From Aphis gossypii (Eukaryota > Arthropoda > Insecta > Hemiptera > Aphididae): a stretch of 64,000 nt of DNA. The notes below the pieces were generated by a model. The model was not told the origin of the DNA. It worked only from the letters and a program-made list of their open reading frames with translations, and did not search any database. Below are positions 52,375-63,802 of this stretch, piece by piece; the first letter of the stretch is position 1, and the number at the start of each line of letters is the position of its first letter. The position numbers were made by a program, and so were the translations under genes. The DNA is taken from contig NC_065532.1 of NCBI RefSeq assembly GCF_020184175.1, positions 2,294,001 to 2,358,000 on the forward strand, written 5' to 3'.

Positions 52375-55300
52375 GAATACCACTCCAAAATATATATCAT
52401 GCTGTATGAAATTTGTGATAAAGGATCATCTAGAAATGATTCCAGACATACTCACTGTGATAGAAAAAATGACAAAAGACGAAGGTAATTATTTTGTTCT
52501 TTAAATTAATGTGTACCTCAATTTTTATTATACATTTTCTATTAAATATATAATATTACAGACAAACTAATGCGGTTCGACACGGTCAGCACTATTGGTT
52601 ATTTATGCACAGTTTTTCACCAACACGAGAACCTCAGATCTTACATACATTCTTTCTTACTTCCAGCTATTATCAAAGCTTTATCTGACCCAGCAGAACA
52701 GGTATATAATATAACCCTATAAAGTAAATAGTGAATAATATTTTTCTTGGAATAGGTAATAATGCGAGCTCAGATGGTTCTCACTTATATTATAAGTAAA
52801 GGTGTGATCAACAACAAAACCGTTGAAGACATTGTATGTCCAGCACTTATATTAGCAGCCAATTCCACAGATGATCTCCATGTTCAAAATAATATTGTTA
52901 CAGTAAGTAATCGTGATTCTTTCTTTGTTTGTATCTGTACGATGCTATATTTAAATTTTAAGTTATATTTTAAGAATAATGCCATTTTGATAATGTGATC
53001 GTTGCCTGTTGAAAGACATGGGTAGTGAGATGTGATATAATTAAGATTGTCTCACTATCTTGTCTTTCATGTTGCATCGATTTTAAACAACAGCAAATTT
53101 ATTTGTCCTTGGAGTCGATCTGTTGCCGTCAAAGCGGGCTGTCGTAGAGTGTTCATTTTCTTTGACTATCACAGCCAGCTTTGATGAGCACCGGATCGAT
53201 ATTGGTCAACCGTTTTCAAATCTACTTAATGCCCAACATTGGCCGTCAAAATGGATGTGAAGTGTTTTTTTTTACTGTTCATATCACAGCCACTTTGATG
53301 AGCCGATGTGTGCGGTACAATCGACTGATCTGCTATCCTTTTATCTTCGATGATTTGTGTTTGAATTATGTTTTTCTTTTTTTTTTTTTTAACTTTGTTT
53401 GAAAAATAATTTTTAGTACATTTATTCAGATTATATTTTGATTTTTTTTATGTTAAGAGTATGAATTTATAAACTGTAGAAAAACCTAAAAATAATAAAT
53501 ATTAATAGTATTTATTGTTTAATCCTTAATATCATGCTTAATTATAAATTACCAGCAATTATTTTATATTGGTAATAGAAAAGAAAATTAATAAATTATT
53601 TTACTACTATGTATTATGTTTTTTAGTGTTAACAATATATTTTTAAGGCCAAGGTTTGTCTTATCTATAATTTAATTTAATTATTATCAAAGAATTACTA
53701 TTACAATAAATTTAAATGTATTGATTATTCCAGTGCGATAATAATTCGAAGGCGTCCAAATGGTCAAATCGGATGTGACGTGTTGATATTAATATTCATA
53801 TCACAGCCGTTTTTGACAATTTTGGCGGCTAATCGTAGTCTTCAAATCAGCTACTTATTGGCTTGAGATGCTCACAAAGTAACTGTGAAATGTTGATATA
53901 ATGAGTCATATCACAGCCAGCTTTGATGAGCGTTACGAGTTGAGATTTCTTCATGGAGCGGCCATCATTTCATTGATAACTGAGGAATTGTGGTTCTCGT
54001 CAAAGTGGTTGTGACACGTTCAGGTTTTCGTTTTAAATTCAATTAACATCGTATCACAGCCAGCTTTGTATGAGCGCTGCAGTTTCTACAATCTATATCT
54101 GTTTTTGTTTATAATTAGTATTACTTAATTAATGTTAATATAAAAATATTTTTCATAGTTAATTACATTTAATTTAAAATTTAAAAACCATTATTATTGA
54201 TATATTTTTTCTTTTATCAGTTAGTAGGAAAAATTGTCCTTAAAATAAGTGACGACGTGCTGTGCAAAACTGTGTTGCCATTCCTAATCAACAAAAGCCA
54301 TAGTGATTGTATATACGTCAGACTTGCTGCTTTATTGAGTTTTCCGGAACTTGGCCATGCATTGGACATAGACCATAAAACCAAAGTATTGGTAAGCTTG
54401 TTTATAGTTTTATCATTTTAAAAGTATTTTTATTAGCTTAATTATCCTTATTTATTTTGTTTTTATAGTTGCCTCGTTATTTTGAAATGTGTAATGATCG
54501 TGTGGGCACTATTCGCAAAACATGTGCCGACATTATTACACCATTATCAGTATGTTGTGACGATACTTTGAGGCGAGGACCTATAACTGATGCAGCTGGA
54601 CGATTACTTAGTGACAGTTGTAAATTTGTGAGACAGACAGCTTTAGAAAACCTAGGTCCATTGATTACAACGTATGCAAGTCCTGCTGTTACATCATTGG
54701 TTACTACTCGTGCTTTTATACTAATGATGGTTAGCAATTTCACTGATGATTTACATTATATTACGTAAGTTCAATTTTATATTTAGATAATTTATACACA
54801 CATATGCATAGCTTTTTCCTGGCTTTAGAAAAGTCCCCATCTGGTTTTCAGTACATAAAACCAATACTATTAGTAAATTATAAATTTAAATATGATGAAT
54901 GGTGTTATCCATGGTTCATGTTTCATCTGAAACATAGTGATGGTTAATTATCCAAATTCATCTGATTCGACTACTCATTGGTTATAACCACTTCATATAT
55001 GGAATATGTTCAGAGGTATGTATTGAGTATGCATGGAGTGGTTGGATGATAATTTTAGTTTTGAATAGATTACACACAATTTATAGAAGTTATGTACAAT
55101 AAATTAAATTTTACCCTAATAAACTATTTAAGTCTTAAGGGAATAGGACATTTTGGCATGGCCATATCAGCACAGAGTTTTTTACTTATTAAGTTCAAAC
55201 TATGGATACGAATTGATTATATTATAATTATATAGCTATATTATGCTAAAAAATATTTAACTATAATGTTATATAATATATATAAAAAAAAATTAAAATT

Positions 55301-58300
55301 AGGTATTATTTTAAGGAAATATTATGTGCAATCCCCTTTGAATAATCAGTTAGATTTACAATTTTTATATTAACTCATAGTTTTATGCAATTGATGATTA
55401 AGTTGTGTGTATTATTTAATTTTTTAAGGGAGACTTGTTTCAGTCAAAAGTTAAACCAAAAAACATCATGGCCTGTTAAGACCCTTCTCAAACAATTAAT
55501 AAAAATCCATATTATTGGATTGCACATCCACCCCATTTCTATATTTAGCTGCCTATTTGTAGCTTCTAGCTTTACCTAGAGTATTCAATATTTCTTTGAT
55601 AATGGCAATGGATAAGAAAATAGAATTTCCGATATCTTAACCACTACAAAATAACCAGGATTGTGCTGATTTTTTTTGCACCGAAACGGCAGTGTTGATT
55701 ATTCCTTAACTCAAATTTTATCTCTTCTATACAAATTTTAAAATATACCTGTTTATATTTAATTAGGCACAATCAAGTGATTTGGTAACTTAAATTTCTT
55801 TTATCCATGTTTATAATCATAAATATTGTGTGTGTATCCCCACTCAGGTCAAAAAGTGATTATACATTATAATATACAGACCCTAATCTCATTCTTCCTC
55901 TAATCGCTATACAATTATTATTACTTATCACAAAAATATTATTTTTGTTACCAATTGAGTATGCACAATTCAAATCCCATGGACATTAAAAAAAGAATGC
56001 AGTTGGCTACCTACTTTAATGTACTCTGAACTGTAATAATTAAAATCTTAAATTTAATACATAGGACATTCTTAGTTGTTTTATTATTTTTGAAACATTC
56101 CTATTTATATACAATATAATAAACCAACAAATATCTTGTGTTATACATATAAAATTAACATCACTTCAGTTTGGAGTACATTCCTGGTACATGTAACAAT
56201 TTTAAACCACTTGAATTAAATTCAATGTCTTTTCTCTAATATTTCTGAACTAAACTAATTTTTTATATAAAGCATAAAAATCTACTGTACAAACATTTAA
56301 GGTCTGAATCACAGCCACCATTTTCAGATTATGGTATTACTAATCCAACTATTTTAATGTTTGAATGTTGGTACTATTTATGACAATTAATGTTACCCAG
56401 ATTTAATATTTAATGGGATTATTGAAGATCTATGTATATTGTATATGTATAAAATTAAATGTAAAATCTCATTAAACTATTAACAGTGAGTAAATTTAAC
56501 TATAAATACCATTTATGTGTGCTAACCTAACTTAGAATTAAGTAAATCCATTACATGTGACGTATACTTTCACCACTAATTGGTGTCATCTACTTAATTA
56601 TTATATGCATTTTAATTAAATTATTAGTTGTTTTTTTAGTGTCTTATTTTATATGTCATTATTGATATTTTAATTTTTCAAGTTATTTTTATTTTAACTA
56701 TATCTTTTGACGTAACAACAAATATATTCATATAATGATACACAGTTAATGTGTTAATCTATAATAGTATGATCCCAACCTTAAATGATTGTACATGCGT
56801 GTATTTATGACATGTAGAGAAAATAATATTTTTCCAACCATTTTTATTTATTGATAGGATCAGGGGTCTATTCCCTATTGTATTATTTTTATAGCCTAGG
56901 CCAAGAACTAATACACATATTTGGTTAAACACGTGTATATTGTGTTTTATTGTATAAAATAAAAATTTGAAGCACATTGGTGGTATCCTATTATTTTGTA
57001 TTATTAATATAATTAATAACCGGATTCCATCATTTACATAGCATGTTTTATTTTATATCATTTTGTGTTTTAAGTTTTTACTATTATTTTACTTGTACTT
57101 TAAATTTTCTTTTAAATATAAAATCAAATGATAACTTTTGCTTAAATGCTTTCACAAATCACAATATTCTATATAATATTATTTTATGTAACACTTTTTT
57201 GTTCTCCTAGGATTAATTGTTTTTTAAGTATTCAAACGTATTATATCTTATATATTTATTTGTCTTTTATTCACTGCCTGTTTCTTAAAGCCTAACTCTG
57301 AAATATACTTCTATTTAAAATGTACTGTTAAATGTTTTTTTTAAATTTAATATTTCTAACTGTCAATTATTTTCCAGTATGAAATGTCAAACAAGTCAAG
57401 AATATTTTAAAGCTACAGAATTATTAATGGATCGAGAAAAGCCTTGGTCAAATGAAACGACAATGAAAAATGATAATAAGTAATTTATTAATGATGTTTT
57501 AGATTTGCATGTTTATAATAGTTGCTTATTGACATTTTACAATACTTTTCACGGTTTAATCTTATTTTTTATTTATGCAAGTTACTATTTATACTTTAGT
57601 TTGAGTTTTCCAATATCTATATGTATTAAATGTTTCTATAAAATAACAATTATCAATAAGATGAATTGAAAGCAAATCAATGTAATTAAATTATATATAA
57701 AGAGAATAATTCTACTTAATTTATTTCAGTACTTAACTATAAATTTTAGCCTATTTGCTTGTCTTGGCACCTTAATGATTAGGTAGTACAAGTTTTCTAT
57801 TAGGCTTATACTAAATATTAAATCAGTATTATTCACAATCACTTTTCCTCTATGAAATGTGAATTGAAACCATATTGATATAATTAAATTTTATTTTTAT
57901 AATAATAATTCTATTTGTTATATTTGAGTATGTATTTTAGCCTATTTGCTTGTCTTGATACCTTAATAAATAGGTAGTGCAAGTTTTCTAATATGCTTAT
58001 ATTAAATATTAAATCAGTATTATTCACAGTTACTTTTCCTCTGAAATGTGAATTGAAACCATATTGATATAATTAAATTTTATTTTTATAATAATAATTC
58101 TACTTATTATCTTTGAGTATGTATTTTAGCCTATTTGCTTGTCTTGATACCTTAATGAATAGGTAGTGCAAGTTTTCTAATATGCTTATATTAAATATTA
58201 AATCAGTATTATTCACAGTTACTTTTCCTCTGAAATGTGAATTGAAACCATATTGATATAATTAAATTTTATTTTTATAATAATAATTCTACTTATTATC

Positions 58301-61300
58301 TTTGAGTATGTATTTTAGCCTATTTGCTTGTCTTGATACCTTAATGAATAGGTAGTGCAAGTTTTCTAATATGCTTATATTAAATATTAAATCAGTATTA
58401 TTCACAGTTACTTTTCCTCTATGAAATGTGAATTGAAACCATATTGATATAATCAAATTTTATTTTTATAATAATAATTCTATTTGTTATATTTGAGTAT
58501 GTATTTTAGCCTATTTGCTTGTCTTGATACCTTAATAAATAGGTAGTGCAAGTTTTCTAATATGCTTATATTAAATATTAAATCAGTATTATTCACAGTT
58601 ACTTTTCCTCTATGAAATGTGAATTGAAACCATATTGATATAATTAAATTTTGATATTAGAATATTAACACGTTGACTGCGTACTGACACCAATCGGGGT
58701 CGTGAGGATCATTCAGCAACGCGTTTGACGCCATTTGGTGTCCAATATATATCTAAAGTATATGGTTTATTATTTTCTACGCGTTGCTGAATGTTGTTTC
58801 ATTATTATTTAACATTGTTCAACGCGTGTTTTAAAATTTGTATTTATCCGCGGTTTGAACGTTTAACCAAATAGGATAAAATTCTTATGTTATTTTTAGA
58901 AAAGTGGTATACACACTATATGAAAACTACAAAAAAACATATGTAGTCAACGTGTTAATACTATTTAATATAATTGAGTATTCAATTATGCACTTTAGCC
59001 AATTTTCTTGTCTTAGTATTATAGTTGATTGATTAAGTAATGCAGTTTTTTAACACATTTATATTAATTGCTAAATAAATAGTACTTATAACTTATATAA
59101 ACCACAATTACATTAAAATTTGTATCTATAATAAATGAATTGAAACAATACTGTTCATAATTTTTTTTTATTAATACATGATATATGTTATTTTATCTTC
59201 AGATTTTGGGTTGCTGATTATAATGTTAAGACTGAATCTGAAGAATTATATAGCACTTTTGCATATTGGAGAGAACCCATCTGTGATACAAAATCATCTT
59301 TTAGTTTTGAAGTAAATACTTATATACTTTTTGGTTAGTCATTACTTTTGCTGAACTTATTTTTAATTGCAGAATGATTGTGATGATAGGGAATCTGAAG
59401 TTGAACGACTTCAAACCATGATACCAAATAAGTTATGGTACGTGCCAATGAATAACAATTGTAAGTTACATTAAATTGATGGACTGTAAAATAGTATTTT
59501 TTTAAAAAAAATTATATATATTTTAGCTAATTTGAACTGTACTGATATGAAAAAATCTGAGTTTGAAGTAAAACCAATTTTAGAAGAAGGTAATGGAGAT
59601 TCTAAACCTTCAGCATCTGAACTCAATGGCCACGATCTAGTTGTACCTACAATACTGCTTGATCATTATGCTGACATGGCTGGTGCATTTGATGATAGTG
59701 ATCTTGCATCTCAATGTGCATGTATGTTACCTGCAGTGCTTGTTACTATAGGTCCTACTCACTGGCCATTGCTCAGACATACTTATTATGTTCTAGCTTC
59801 ACACAGATCTGTAGGTTGCTTAATAATCTGTTAAGTGATTTTTTTTAAATCATAATATTACTTCTAATTTTAATTTTTAGTGGAAAGTTAGAAGAAAGGC
59901 TGCATCTTACATCCATAAATTGGCTATTTACATCGGTGAAGAAGCTACATCCAGAGATCTCTTACCAATATTTGAGTCTCTTGTATTGGATTTGGATGAA
60001 GTACGGTCTGGTGCTATAGACAATTTTGCTGCTTTTCTCAAGGTAAATTAATATTTATAGGCATATCTGATATTAAAGTGATTTTCTATGATAAACATAG
60101 GTTAGGAACATACAACTCTTGGTTGTAGATATTTAAAGCTTAGATACGTAATAAATCAAACTTTGCGTCATTGTCAGAAAAAGTAAACTTTTAAAAAAAG
60201 TTAATAATGAGAATCATAGCCCAATGTGTAATTTTATAATATATAAAAAAAAAGTTTGAGAACCCTCTGCTTTAGTAAATAATATTTTCTATATCTATTT
60301 TCAAGTTAAATATATCTTAAGCAAAATATTCGTGTTTTTAAGATATGTTTTCCTTATAGCATCGAACAGCTTGGAATCTAGATGCTGTAAGGAAACCTTA
60401 TCATTATTTGTCCACAATTCTATAAAAAAATAAAATAAATATTTTACTTATAATGAATACTTTCCAAACAATTTCTGAGTTTAATATACCATAAACCCAA
60501 AGGTCATATTTTTTTACTTGGTCTTAATTCTTAAGAAATCTTATTTTTAATATGATGAAAAACATATGGTCCGTGTTTCATCTGATACCTCAGTGATGAA
60601 CTCAAACCTTAATTGTATCTGATAAACTTTAAATTCATTGTACCACTTTAATATTATATATTAGTGACGGGAACAATCAAGTGATTTTGATAATCGAGAG
60701 GTTATAACAATTGAGATTCTCTCGAAAAAATCTCTCGGTCAATTTAAATTTCATTGTGCTTAGTAGTCAGTAATCAATCACTAATCAGTCATTCGAGTAG
60801 TCGAGTAGGTTATTCGACACTCAATACAACTCACATTATTTATACTTGCTACTCGTTAGATTATTACTTATTACAATTAATTATTTATTAATACTTTCAC
60901 CTATTTGACATTTTATAAAATAAATTTCAAAATGTGTACAACAACATAGGTATAATTAATTTTTCAATATTATAAATCTTAATTATAAAATTTTTTAAAT
61001 TTACATTGTTATTTTAAATTCATTAAGTTAGAAAAAAACACATGATTCAAAAAAAAATTGTATTTATTATTTTTATTTAAAATATCTGTGCAAGTACTAA
61101 TTATAGGTATTATTAAATATACATTTTATTTTATTATTATAAATTAATAATTTTAATTTAATTGTTTGATGTTCTAGACATAATCGATTTAATTTCGAAA
61201 GAATCACTCGCACCTTGCCCCAAGTAATTTTTATCATTTGGCTATTTCAGTTGATTTTGATACCGAGAGAATCACTCGAGTTTTCAAAACAATCGAAATA

Positions 61301-63802
61301 ATTGATTAAATCTAACAATCAAGTATTTCGAGTAATTTTTCTCGATTGTTCCTATCATTAATATTAAGTTTATTGAATTTTTTTATGAAAAAAAAAATAT
61401 CTTTTAAATATGATGAATAATGTATGGTCCGTGTTTCATCTGATATCTCAGTGATGAACTCAAATCTAAATTATATCTGATATACTTCAAATTAATATTT
61501 ATTACAACTTTAGTACCTATATTTAAAGTTCATTGAATTTTTTTATGAAAAAAAAATATCTTAAATATATGATGAAAAACGTATGGTCCGTGTTTCATCT
61601 GATACCTCAGTGATGAACTCAAACCTAAATTATATCTGATATACTTCAAATTAATATTTATTACAACTTTAGTACCTATATTTAAAGTTCATTGAATTTT
61701 TTTATGAAAAAAAAATATCTTAAATATATGATGAAAAACGTATGGTCCGTGTTTCATCTGATACCTCAGTGATGAACTCAAACCTAAATTATATCTGATA
61801 TACTTCAAATTAATATTTATTACAACTTTAGTACCTATATTTAAAGTTCATTGAATTTTTTTATGAAAAAAAAATATCTTAAATATATGATGAAAAACGT
61901 ATGGTCCGTGTTTCATCTGATACCTCAGTGATGAACTAAAACCTAAATTATATCTGATATACTTCAAATTAATATTTATTACAACTGTAGTACCTATATT
62001 TAAAGTTTATTGAATTTTTTTATGAAAAAAAAAAAAAACTTTTATATATGATGAAAAACATATGGTCCGTGTTTCATCTGATACCTCAGTGATGAACTCA
62101 AACCTAAATTATATCTGATATACTTCAAATTAATATTTATTACAACTGTAGTACTTATATTTAAAGTTTATTGAATTTTTTTATGAAAATAAAAAAATAA
62201 TAACTTTTATATATGATGAAAAATGTATGGTCCGTGTTTCATCTGATACCTCAGTGATGAATACTTTCCAAACAATTTCTGATTTTAATGTATCAAAAAC
62301 CCAAAGGTCATATTTTTTTTATACTTGGTCACAATTCTTAAGAATTCTTATTTTTAATATGATGAAAAATGTATGGTCCGTGTTTCATCTGATATCTCAG
62401 TGATGAACTCAAACCTAAATTATATCTGATTATTTAATGAATATTAAATTAAAATATATATCAAACATGTTAAATGTTATGTTATAAAATTTGAGTAAAT
62501 CATGTTAAAATTATCTCATATTATAGGAAAAAAAATTACTTAATAGTTAATAGTAATAACATTCATGATAGGTATAATACTGTTAGTAATTTTTTTAGAG
62601 ATAGGAAATTGGTTCAAAATTTTCTAATAAAATTCGAGCAGTATTAGGTTCATCCAATAGTATTAACATATTCTTCTGTTTTGATTTTAAATTAAACTTT
62701 CTTATATTTATGTTGACGTGGATGTTAGGTTAATTTGGAATAACTATAATTTAGAAACCAGCAAGTTTCAATCTTTTATAATTGATAACTTTATTTTTTA
62801 ATAATAACAATGAACTGTTTTCTCTTTATTATTTTATTTTCATTAAATTAAAAATCAAATATTATAATAAAATTATTTTACATGATAATTTGGCCAACAT
62901 ATTGTATTCCATATATTCACTATTCCTGTTATGTAGATAGTTAAACTTAATTTAACATTAGGTAAAGATGATTATTTACCAATAAATACTAAAAAACACT
63001 TGAAAATCATAAATATATTTTTTGGTTATATTAGATGTTGTCAGTGACTGTACGGAGTGATTTGGCACCTATGATGTGCCGATTTTTAAAAACTGATTAC
63101 GAATGGAATTGGCGTTTTCGACAAAATTTCTGCGAACAATTAGCAGAGTCTTTACACTTATTTACACCACTTGATATGTACCACCATATACATGAGGTGT
63201 GCTTATCTTTACTCATGGACAGAATATCATCTGTTCGTCAGTCAGCTTTATCACTGGTAATAAATGATTAACATCACTTTTACTTAATTCTGAAGACAGC
63301 ATTAACTGTGTTTGTGTTATTAGGTTCCTGAATTATTGGTGGTACTTAATAAAAATCTTAGTTTAAAACGATTGATGTTAAATGAACTAGTTACACGTTT
63401 TGGACAAGCAGACTTATGGAGTAGACGACAAATGTTTGCCCAAATATGCTCATACATATTGAACTACGGTGAGCGATGTCTATCTACAGCAGATTTCAAT
63501 AATGAATTAATGCCTTGTTTGCTTAATTTGGGTTCTGACCGTGTACCAAATGTTCGATTAATGGTTGCTAAGACTCTCTATACTCAAGTTGTAAATAACT
63601 GTAAGTGAAATAAAACGTAATATAGTTAAAACTAGTTTTATACTTATATATATATATATTTATTACAGCGGTGTTTATGGATCTACAAAATCCTCAGCAT
63701 AATGTACTCACTGAAACCCTTACCAGGTTAAGAAGAGATGAAGACAGGGATGTTCGTTACTTTGCTGACAGCAACCGTGGCTTCGGTATTAGTGCTAATT
63801 AA
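52375..63802 (+). CDS. PPP4R1: Serine/threonine-protein phosphatase 4 regulatory subunit 1 (HEAT-repeat protein)
   Basis: This is the regulatory subunit that binds the PP4 catalytic subunit. Thirteen secure exons join in phase: 52375-52484, 52562-52701, 52756-52902, 54221-54391, 54469-54764, 57378-57479, 59203-59311, 59373-59460, 59527-59810, 59881-60042, 63035-63256, 63324-63600, 63669-63802. With the tentative exons 38981-39050 and 44038-44194 the protein is 822 residues (human about 950). The N-terminal half is alpha-helical HEAT repeats (for example LLPRYFEMCNDRVGTIRKTC). A polar middle follows, with a conserved YSTFAYWREPI segment (human YNSFHFWRTPL). The C-terminal HEAT block has VVPTILLDHYADM, WKVRRKAASYIHKLAIYIGE, NWRFRQNFCEQL and SDRVPNVRLMVAKTL, each matching human PPP4R1. 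It ends RDEDRDVRYFA plus 11 residues. One intron hosts six microRNA hairpins and two others hold tandem arrays. The 5' end is uncertain. Confidence 0.88.
52997..53083 (+). ncRNA. mir-71: mir-71 precursor
   Basis: The 5' arm at 53010-53032 contains TGAAAGACATGGGTAGTGAG followed by ATG, identical to the conserved protostome miR-71. The 3' arm at 53050-53071 (TCTCACTATCTTGTCTTTCA and TG) is complementary, giving a stem with a loop of about 17 nt and lower-stem pairing outside. It is the first hairpin of the cluster in the PPP4R1 intron 52903-54220 and is on the host's sense strand, so it is likely processed from the host pre-mRNA. Confidence 0.95.
53107..53207 (+). ncRNA. mir-2: mir-2 family precursor (first copy)
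   Basis: The 3' arm at 53167-53189 begins TATCACAGCCAGCTTTGATG and ends AGC, matching canonical insect miR-2a. The 5' arm near 53127-53150 (CGTCAAAGCGGGCTGTCGTA) pairs with it. The seed is ATCACAG. It lies about 24 bp after the mir-71 hairpin. Confidence 0.93.
53234..53309 (+). ncRNA. mir-2/mir-13 family precursor (CCACTTTGATGAGC variant)
   Basis: The 3' arm at 53282-53303 begins TATCACAGCCACTTTGATGA. It has the family seed but lacks one base of the miR-2 GCCAGCTTT centre, making it miR-13- or miR-2c-like. The 5' arm near 53243-53264 (CGTCAAAATGGATGTGAAGT) pairs across a T-rich loop. It is the third hairpin of the cluster. Confidence 0.9.
53310..53747. other. Spacer within the microRNA cluster
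   Basis: About 440 bp, much longer than the other spacers (about 25-45 bp). It has a T-run near 53380 and no ATCACAG seed or hairpin that I could find. It splits the cluster into two triplets. Confidence 0.6.
53751..53830 (+). ncRNA. mir-13: mir-13-like precursor (divergent 3' half)
   Basis: The 3' arm at 53799-53820 begins TATCACAGCCGTTTTTGACA. It keeps the family seed and the miR-13-like TTTTGA core but differs in the rest. The 5' arm at about 53759-53782 (AATGGTCAAATCGGATGTGA) is complementary, and the stem extends outward through GGCGTCC and GGCGGC. It is the fourth hairpin of the cluster. Confidence 0.88.
53859..53940 (+). ncRNA. mir-2: mir-2 family precursor (second copy)
   Basis: The 3' arm at 53909-53931 has the same 23-nt miR-2 sequence as the first copy (TATCACAGCCAGCTTTGATG plus AGC). 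The 5' arm, CTCACAAAGTAACTGTGAAA at about 53871-53892, is quite different from that of the first copy but pairs well. The two loci would give identical mature products from different precursors. Confidence 0.93.
53984..54087 (+). ncRNA. mir-2: mir-2 family precursor (third copy, one-base insertion)
   Basis: The 3' arm at 54052-54075 begins TATCACAGCCAGCTTTGTAT and then GAGC; relative to the other miR-2 copies it has an extra T after CTTTG. The 5' arm, TCTCGTCAAAGTGGTTGTGA near 53995-54018, pairs with it. It is the last hairpin, ending about 130 bp before the next host exon. Confidence 0.9.
54765..57377. other. PPP4R1 intron (2.6 kb)
   Basis: Intron from donor GTAAGT to acceptor TTCCAG. A degenerate relative of the 159-bp repeat unit lies at about 54885-54985 (ATGATGAATGG, then GTTTCATCTGAAACATAGTG). 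No RNA gene was recognised. Confidence 0.6.
57655..59155. repeat. Tandem array, period about 189-191 bp, in a PPP4R1 intron
   Basis: The marker string TTTTAGCCTATTTGCTTGTC recurs at 57744, 57935, 58124, 58313 and 58504, spacings 191, 189, 189 and 191 bp. A degenerate copy follows near 58993, after a transposon insertion. The inner copies are nearly identical, while the two outermost are diverged, as expected for an array homogenised by unequal exchange. The unit is AT-rich and has no ORF. Confidence 0.95.
58665..58958. mobile_element. piggyBac-type MITE inserted in the 190-bp array
   Basis: TTAA at 58665-58668 and 58955-58958 flanks a 286-bp element. Its ends are inverted: CACGTTGACTGCGTA on the left and, reverse-complemented, CACGTTGACTACATA on the right. 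A second, internal inverted pair is ATTCAGCAACGCG (about 58711) and CGCGTTGCTGAAT (about 58780). TTAA targets are the hallmark of piggyBac. There is no transposase. The element separates the last degenerate repeat copy from the rest of the array. Confidence 0.8.
60454..62430. repeat. Tandem array, period about 159 bp, in a PPP4R1 intron
   Basis: The marker TATGGTCCGTGTTTCATCTG occurs at 60565, 61423, 61582, 61741, 61900, 62061, 62226 and 62372. The central spacings are 159 bp exactly three times, then 161, 165 and 146. The gap from 60565 to 61423 is one period plus a transposon of about 700 bp. A different leader segment (GAATACTTTCCAAACAATTT and onward) precedes the first and the last copies, at 60454 and 62258. 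Confidence 0.95.
60657..61358. mobile_element. hAT-type non-autonomous element inserted in the 159-bp array
   Basis: Near its left end is TAGTGACGGGAACAATC (60662). The right end, reverse-complemented, is TAATGATAGGAACAATC. These resemble hAT termini (CAGTGATGGGAA type). The 8-mer TAATATTA occurs at 60649-60656 and 61359-61366, consistent with an 8-bp hAT target-site duplication in AT-rich DNA. Removing about 700 bp restores the repeat spacing. There is no transposase ORF. Confidence 0.7.
62431..63034. other. Distal part of the PPP4R1 intron
   Basis: AT-rich, with no repeat copies, exon or hairpin that I could support before the acceptor at 63034. Confidence 0.55.

Noticed and set aside
52375..52484. 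Alternative open frame (starting EYHSKIYIMLYEICDKG) through the first secure PPP4R1 exon
   Set aside because: It would join in phase to the exon ending at 48390 but then continues into non-conserved frames in the following exons. The frame containing IPDILTVIEKMTKDE continues correctly through all later exons.
58665..62430. Direct-repeat arrays considered as CRISPR-like
   Set aside because: Units of 159-190 bp repeat along their whole length with no repeat-spacer alternation, and they lie in introns of a eukaryotic gene.
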